This document shows positions 52,081 through 59,951 of a stretch of 64,000 nucleotides of DNA, piece by piece; positions within the stretch are counted from its first letter, which is position 1; each line of letters starts with the position of its first letter. Source of the DNA: Ancistrus triradiatus. Its lineage: Eukaryota > Chordata > Actinopteri > Siluriformes > Loricariidae. The position numbers and the translations under genes are program-made. Where the stretch lies: positions 136,501 through 200,500 of the forward strand of contig JAJAGP010001357.1 in the NCBI GenBank assembly GCA_025084515.1. The letters are read 5' to 3'. The notes beneath the pieces are model-generated. The model made no database searches. It saw only the letters and a program-made list of their open reading frames with translations, and was not told the DNA's origin.

Positions 52081-55000
52081 TGTTTTTACCCAGCAGGAAG
52101 GTTAAGTTTTGCTTACCAGCTGGCCGAACAGTGCAAAGCTCATGCTGTGTGTTATACACGTTATTAATGCAATACACAGAGAGGAAAAAAAGAATAAACC
52201 TGTCTCACTGCAGGATGTTCTGTTCTCCCTTTCACACAATACAGTTATGAGGAAAAAGTTTGTGAACCCTTTGAAATGGCTTGGGTTTCTGCATTTATTC
52301 CTCAGAGAATGTGTCTGCTCTTTATCCAAGTCCTAATAGCAGACAATAGATGCAGCCTAAACTAAACACACATATAAAGAAACGTTTTGAGGCTTGGTCC
52401 TCCCAAGGTTTCTTCCTTGCCACTGTCGCCCCAGGCTTACTCAAGTTTGGGGAAATTTTCTTTCATTGTAAAAAGGACTATAGAAATAAATCTGACTTTG
52501 ACATGGAAAAAATGATCATAACAACCAAAAATAATAATTTACATTGAGGTGTTTAACAGACGCCCTTATTGGTCAGAGAGACTTACAACTGATCCAATCC
52601 AAGCAATTTTGGGTTAAGGGTCTTGCTCAAGGACCCAACAGTGGCAGCTTGGCGAAGGTGGCATTTGAACCCTGGACCTTCTTTGTTCAAGGTCCAATAC
52701 CTTAACCGCTAGGCCACCACAGTGCCTGTGACACCAATTAATCTGTCACAGTTCGGTTTGGCAAAGTATGTGAACCAGATTTGAGGTACTCAGCTCCATG
52801 GACAATTCAAGGATCAGAGCTTCAGAGCTGAGACCAGTCAGACATTTTTTTAAATAAACAAAAACCCTGTACATTTTATCAGAATTTTGGACTATCATTG
52901 CCAAACTTGTGAAGGAGAGCAAAGATGGATCATACCATTTGCAAGGCAAGGGAGAGCGGTTGTATTTTTGTTGTTAAAATATTATTTTTAACAATATACT
53001 TTCTATGGTTTTAACTTTTTTTCAGCTTATCAGTGACAAACGTCCATTTTTTTTAAACCAACAACAAAGAACATTTTTACTCTGGGATGCAGGGACTGCT
53101 TGAGCTGCTTGAGCACCACTAAAAAGGGCTGGACATGCCTGTGCTCAGACCTGTTCAGATGTTTTAATAATAAAAGCATGGTTTCATTTTCTGAAGTAAA
53201 ACATCATGGAACCAAGACAGGATCAAAGCCCATCTCACAGGAGCTTAGAACCCCCTTGGTCTCTTGGACACACATGACAACCGCAGGCCCCTGAGTAGGC
53301 CCCTGAGCAGACTATTGAACTTACCCCAGGCATGCCTTGGGAGAACACACACAAACCAAATGAAACACAACCCACACAGCCAGCACACACCCTTATGCAG
53401 AGAGACTTACAACTGATGGTTAACAGTGGCAGGCTGGCAGAGGTGGGATTTGAACCCTGGACTTTCTGGTACTTTAACCATTAAGCCACCACAGTCTGAC
53501 ATGACCCACACATGACCTAAAAGATTGGTTCTCACACTTTTTCTGCAGCACCCCCTTTAGTAGATGAGAATATTTTTCACTTGATTGCATACTCACACCG
53601 CAAAATAAACCCTAAAAATATACAGCCTCTTTTCTGTCTCGCCTAATGAGACGGCTGATGCTGTTTGCCAGCTACCCTGGGCTGCGTGTCAGGCTGAAGC
53701 GTGCAAAGTTGCAAACGGACGTCTGAGCCTGTTGCTGCATTTGGTCTCGGGTCGACGTGGAAAATCCAGTTTCACAGAGATACGTTGTGGGAAATGGAAT
53801 CAGACATCTTACTGCCTTGGCCTCTGATTTAACATGAAGCCAAAACATTTCCCAAGAAGTTGTGTGAAAAAATACATTTAAAGCAAGACAGGTCAATAAG
53901 GCTGCCCTGCTCAGAAGTGCTCAGACTAGTTTTTACTAGTATTTATTATCCTGGAAAGTTCCTTTATCCTCTTCTTTACGTTATCAGACTCAGACCTGTC
54001 TCAAGAGGAAGACGGTGCTGTCCTGATGCCCTCTGATGATGAAGACTCCTCTGATGAAGAGATGAGACGTACAGTACAGGAAGTGGAGGAGGACGAGGAC
54101 AGGAGAACTTCCTCTTTTCCGCCATCTCACTATCCTGCAGTGGAGGTTCCTCCAGAACAGTCTGGGCTGTTTACCGAACCTTCACTGGTGAGTAGAGGAG
54201 CAGCTGAATGTGTACAAAGAAACACAGGCAGCTCCAGAATGATTGGCACTAGGGGGTGTGATATTGACAAGAAATGATATCTCGATAACGATAATTAATT
54301 AGTTGATGCTTTGGCAGTGTATACAGTGGTGCTTGAAAGTTTGTGAACGCTAAAAAATTTTCTATATTTCTGCATAAATGTGACCTAAAACATCATCAGA
54401 TTTTCACACAAGTCCTAAAAGTAGATAAAGAGAACCCAGTTAAACAAATGAGACAAAATATTATACTTGGTCATTTATGTATTGAGGAAAATGATCCAAT
54501 ATTACATATTAGTGAGTGGCAAAAGTATGTGAGCCTTTGCTTTCAGTATCTGGTGTGACCCCCCTGTGCAGCAACAACTGCAGCTAAACGTTTCCTGTAA
54601 CTGTTGATCAGTCCTGCACACCGGCTTGGAGGAATTTTAGCCCATTCCTCCGTACAGAACCGCTTCAGCTCTGGGATGTTGGTGGGTTTCCTCACACAAA
54701 GCTTATTTTATAATAAAGTGTTGAAAAATGTCATGTCATTTAGTGAGTAATGGATTGAAAGTCAATAATGAAAGCAAAACACTTACTCTACTGGTGAACT
54801 CACTGCAGCCTGTGTTCTGGAGCGTTCAGGTCCTGTTTTGCTTTCGGTTGGCTCTTTTATCTAACCTTTTTAGGACCCATGGAGATTTACTGTCACTAAG
54901 AATACAATACTGTAGATGTAAAAATAAAGAAAAACGCGATAAACACAGTTCAGATGTGGACTGAATCGTGAATCAAGAATCAAGTTTCGGCTGAAACGAG

Positions 55001-58000
55001 TCACGCGGCTCAGCACATACAAGTTTAAGGAAGTGCTCCGAGTACAGAGCATCACACAGCCCTAATCCGAGACTCTTCTCCATCCAGAATCTCACCAGGT
55101 CCCCCAGATCCTCTCTAGGGGAGTCTCCTCTTTAGCTTAAGACACTGCTGAGGCTCGAACCCGGTTCACTGCACTAGTGTCCTGTATGATTCCTTTGTAC
55201 ACGTTTTTTGTATCTGTACTCCAGGCTCTAAGTTCATTAGCACTGAGGCACTCGAGCGTCTCTACACTCTACAAAGGACTGGATGGTTTCCTCACGCTGG
55301 GACTGAACACCAGCTCTGTCCCACCGAGTCCAGATCTGTCACACACTCCTACGGAGACCCACATGCACTCCACACACACCAGGAGCGTGATGAGAGGTCA
55401 GTACGCTCACACCGTGAGTCTGTGGAGGTTCCATGCCTATTAGGAAACTGTTATTTTTTATTTGTATTTTCCATACTGTTCCAACGTTCTGTTTTGGGGG
55501 TTGTAGATTATAATCCACTTTTTAGTGTCCTTTCAGTTGCGTTGTTGCACCACACGGACCGGAGCTTTTTAATAAGTAATGCTGAAATTGAAGAACATCT
55601 ATTGTCAGTCAGGAGAAATGCTTTGCTGGACACTAGTGGACACAGGGAGGCCTGGACTGGGGTGGATGTGGGGTGTATGTGGGGTTTGAAGCTCCTCCTG
55701 CGTCCACCTGTATCTGATGACATACGTACGTTTGTGTGTGTGTGTAAATCCAGAAGATAATAAAGAACCCGGCGGGGCCGTTACACGCCTGATTCTCATT
55801 CATCTTCCAGACGGCGATGGTTCTCTGAGAGTGTGCTTATTCCGGTCCTCAATCAAACAGCCATACGTGAGATCATTTTCACCCCGCGGCTAAGCAGAGC
55901 GCGGTTCAGGTGAACCGCATCATTTAGCTTTTGTACCCACAGTGCACATTTAGCCAAATGCTACGGGCTCTCGATGAGAGCTGTACATCTTCCTGATCGA
56001 CATCTTTATGAAGCAGATTTTTTTCAGCTGCCAGAAATGTCCGTTACATGACGTCCGAACAGCACAGGCCCTGCAACCATTTGTACTCGGTTAGAAGCCT
56101 TTTCTTTATTATAAGCAGTAGTACTGTACGTAAGCTACTGTCTCTTTCTGCGTAGAACGTCTAAATACTCCTGAAAAACTGAATGTTTATCAGTAAAATG
56201 GAAATAAAACAACACTGAACTGTCTGACTCCTGTCGGCTGTAGTACAAGAACAGGCGTTGCCAGGTGTTTGAGGTTTCACCTTCACAGCTTTGATCGTGT
56301 CTAATTTAAGCCCTAAAAGTAGTTAAAGAGAACCCAGTTAAACAAATGAGACCAAAATATTATACTTGCTCATTTATTTATTGAGGAAAATGATCAAATA
56401 TTACATTTTAGTGAGTGGCAAAAGTATGTGACCCTCTAGGATTAGCAGTTAATTTGAAGGTGAAATTAGATTCAGGTGTTTCTATCAATGGGATGCCAGT
56501 CAGGTGTGAGTGGGCACCCTGTTTTATTTAAAGAACAGGGATCTATCAAAGTATGCTCTTCACAACACATGTTTGTGGAAGTGTACCATGGCACGAACAA
56601 AGGAGATTTCTGAAGACCTCAGAAAAAGAGTTGTTGATGCTCATCAGGATGGAAAAAGGTTACAAAACCATCTCTAAAGAGTTTGGGACTCCACCAATCC
56701 ACAGTCAGGACAGATTGTGTACAAATGGAAGGGAGGAGGTTCAAGACCATTGTTACCCTCCCAGGAGTGGTCGACCAACAAAGATCACTCAAGAGCAAGG
56801 TGTGTAAATAGTTGGCGGGGTCACAAAGGACCCCAGGGTAACTTCTAAGCAAACTGAAGGCCTCTCTCACATTGGCTAATGTTAATGTTCATGAGTTCCA
56901 CCCATCAGAAGAACACTGAACAACAATGGTGTGCATGGCAGGGCTGCAAGGAGAAAGCCACTGCTCTCCAAAAAGAACCATTGCTGCTCGTCTGCAGTTT
57001 GCTAAAGATCATGTGGACGAGCCAGAAGGCTATTGGAAGAATGTTTTGTGGACGGATGAGACCAAAATAGAACTTTTTGGTTTAAACATGGTGGTGGTAG
57101 TATCATGGTTTGGGCCTGTTTTGCTGCATCTGGGCAGGAATGAGTCCCAGGCCTAACAGTGGCAGCTTTGGCAGAGCTGGGACGATTCAAACTCAGGAGC
57201 TTCTGATTAGTAGTCCAGAGCTTTTGCCTAAAACAGTACCTAGAGGACCGAGTGGATCTTGTCGATAACTAATGAAATAAAAGCTAGTGTGGCGTTTCTC
57301 CTACAAGTATTTACTTTAATTAACGATAAATATGCTTATCTTGTAAAGCGGCGCGCTGTTCAGGTGCGTAATTATTCTGCGTTTAGACGAATCGCCTAAT
57401 AAAAAAAGTGCGAGCTAAAGGCGCTGAGGAAATTACCCGGCGCTCCGTCCTCCCCGGGCTTAATGAGCGCTGTTTAAGAGCGCATTAGTTAGAGTGTAAA
57501 CACTCGTATTTCTCGCAGCCCGTTCCAAAGCGGCCGATATTAGGATCCGGGGCGAGACGCAGCAGACAAACAGAAGTGTTAAGGCCTCATTGTGAGACGC
57601 CGCGGCTCAAACGCCGGCTTTAATGAGAGCGGGAAAGGTCAGGAGAGGGAAATTTCCCTGACAGCTCATGATATCTCCTTTTTCTTCACTCCGCAGCATC
57701 TATCCACGACTTCCTTTCTTTTTTTTATTCCTCGGAGTGCCGAGAACTAATAGCTTTTATTGGTCAGTCTCTGCAGCGTGCCTTCCCCTGAGCGCAGTGA
57801 CAAGGGCAGCGACCACTGAGCTGGAAAATGGCTTAATTATAGCCGGTGTTTAAAACTGAGACAGGAGACAAGCGTTAACCCCAGACACACGTCTCTCTCT
57901 CTCTCTGTCTGTCTGTCCAGCTATGTCTGTCCCTCTCGCCCACTCATCTGCAGGTACACTGCGTGGTGCTTCCTCATAACTGGGTCTCTGTTATGTGAAG

Positions 58001-59890
58001 TAATCAACGGACATTAATCAGACGTTGATATACGTCCACATTTTTTTGGTTTTCAAATAAGGACTAACATAATCTCTCGGCACGTTTGTTCCCCTCTGAG
58101 CAAGAGACCGTTCTCCCTCTGCAGGTGAGGGCAGCTGGAGGCCGGACAGCAGCCTACGACATCACACAGAGGCGGAGCCTGTCACCGCGTCACGTTCTGC
58201 TACTCCAGTCTGTGCGGTAGCGCCGCCCTGCAGGCCAGATCGATCAGGTCTGTATTAACACGAAGCCTAGGAAAATGGTTCCTCTGAAGGTTCCTCTCGT
58301 GTCTGGTCAATATTTCATTGTCTTATATTCTATAGTTATATATCCTGTTTTATTGTACTCTGCATAATATCGTGCTATTTTTATTTACTGTATTATAGTC
58401 TATATATTATTATATTTAAGCAACAATACACATGCGGCTCGTGCCATAACATGGGATATTGATTGATTATTTACCTGTAAAATCTAGGCTGCCCAGGCAG
58501 GTTTGGTCCCTTTTTGAGTCTCGATCCTCAGGCTTGCTCAGTTAGGGCCTAGATTGTTGCCGGAACAATTCTAGAATCAGAGCTTTAGGAGTGCTGAGGG
58601 GTCTTTATGTTTAAACCACATATTTCTTATGGTTTTAACAGTTTTTCCGATTATCAGAGACAAACCTCAGTTTTTAAAAAACAACAACTAAAAATGACTT
58701 TTTAGTCTGATTTTTAGCGGTGCTAGGACTCAATTTAGGGCTCAAAAAATGGGCTAGATATGCCTACGGATAGTTCTAAAGCTGCTTTGAGACAATAGCC
58801 AAAAAACTCTTCATTCATAAATTTGACTTTGACTTTATTGTTATACAAACAGACCTGAATTTATTTAAGCAGGAATCTTAGTTAGAGCTAGACAAGAACT
58901 AATGGGAGGACTGTAACTGACACTCAGAGGAGAGCTAACATTGGGGCTCGACCATGACCTAGAACTAGTACTAACAATTAAACGAGTATCAGAACTAGGA
59001 CTAGCGTTAGACTTTTTCATTTTAAAAAATGTAAAACAAACAGAATTGTTGCCGGTGCTTTAGTGGGAAGTAATGTTAGGACAAGAACTAAGTGTAGGGC
59101 CAGAATTAAAGTGGGAATTATGTTCTATAACCAGGGCTATCTTTGGGATTATGGCTTTGATGAGAACTAGACTTAGCATTAGTACTTATAAAATAGGAAT
59201 TAAAAATGTAGCGTTGGTACCACAGTTAGGACTGGAATTTAGTTGAGGACTAGTTAGAATTGGGGTTCGATTTTGAATAGGTACCACGGCTAGAGCTAGA
59301 ATTTAAGACTGGGATTGGAACTGAGATTAGGATGAGTATGTGGACTGAGTGTAGAGCCAGGATTAGAATTAGCAGATAAGGATTAGGACTGGAATTTAGC
59401 TTAAGGCTGAAATAAGGTCTTAAGATTTGGATGAAAGTCCAAGGGGAGGGAATTTTAGTTTAAGACTTGGAATATAACTTAAAACTGGATGAGAGTGGAG
59501 CCAGTGCTAACACACAACTATTCCTAGAGGGGAATTAGAATAAGAACTACAAACAGAACACAGCCTAGGAAAGAACTATGACTAATTTAAAATTCATAAC
59601 TAGAGGTAGGACTAAAACTATTATTAGAACTAAGGCTTAAATTGACACTATGTATAGTATGTGAATAGAACTAACAATAGAATAAATATTAGAAAAAACT
59701 ACATGTAGTATTAAAATCAGAACAAACACTGTCGGGAGAAGAACCAGAAGTAAATGTCTGAGTAGACCTAGGCCTAGGATTAGGATTAGGACTAAAACTA
59801 GGATAAGGGCTTAGATAATATTAGAGCTACTGGACTGTGGCTGGAGATAGCCCTCTAACACAACTACAGATTTAACACTGCACAGGTTGT

Positions 59891-59951
<61 letters not shown>

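Noticed and set aside
59765..59795. Telomere-like repeat (GGATTAGGATTAGG)
   Set aside because: The vertebrate telomere unit is TTAGGG; this is a local stretch of the AACTAGG/ATTAGG array.
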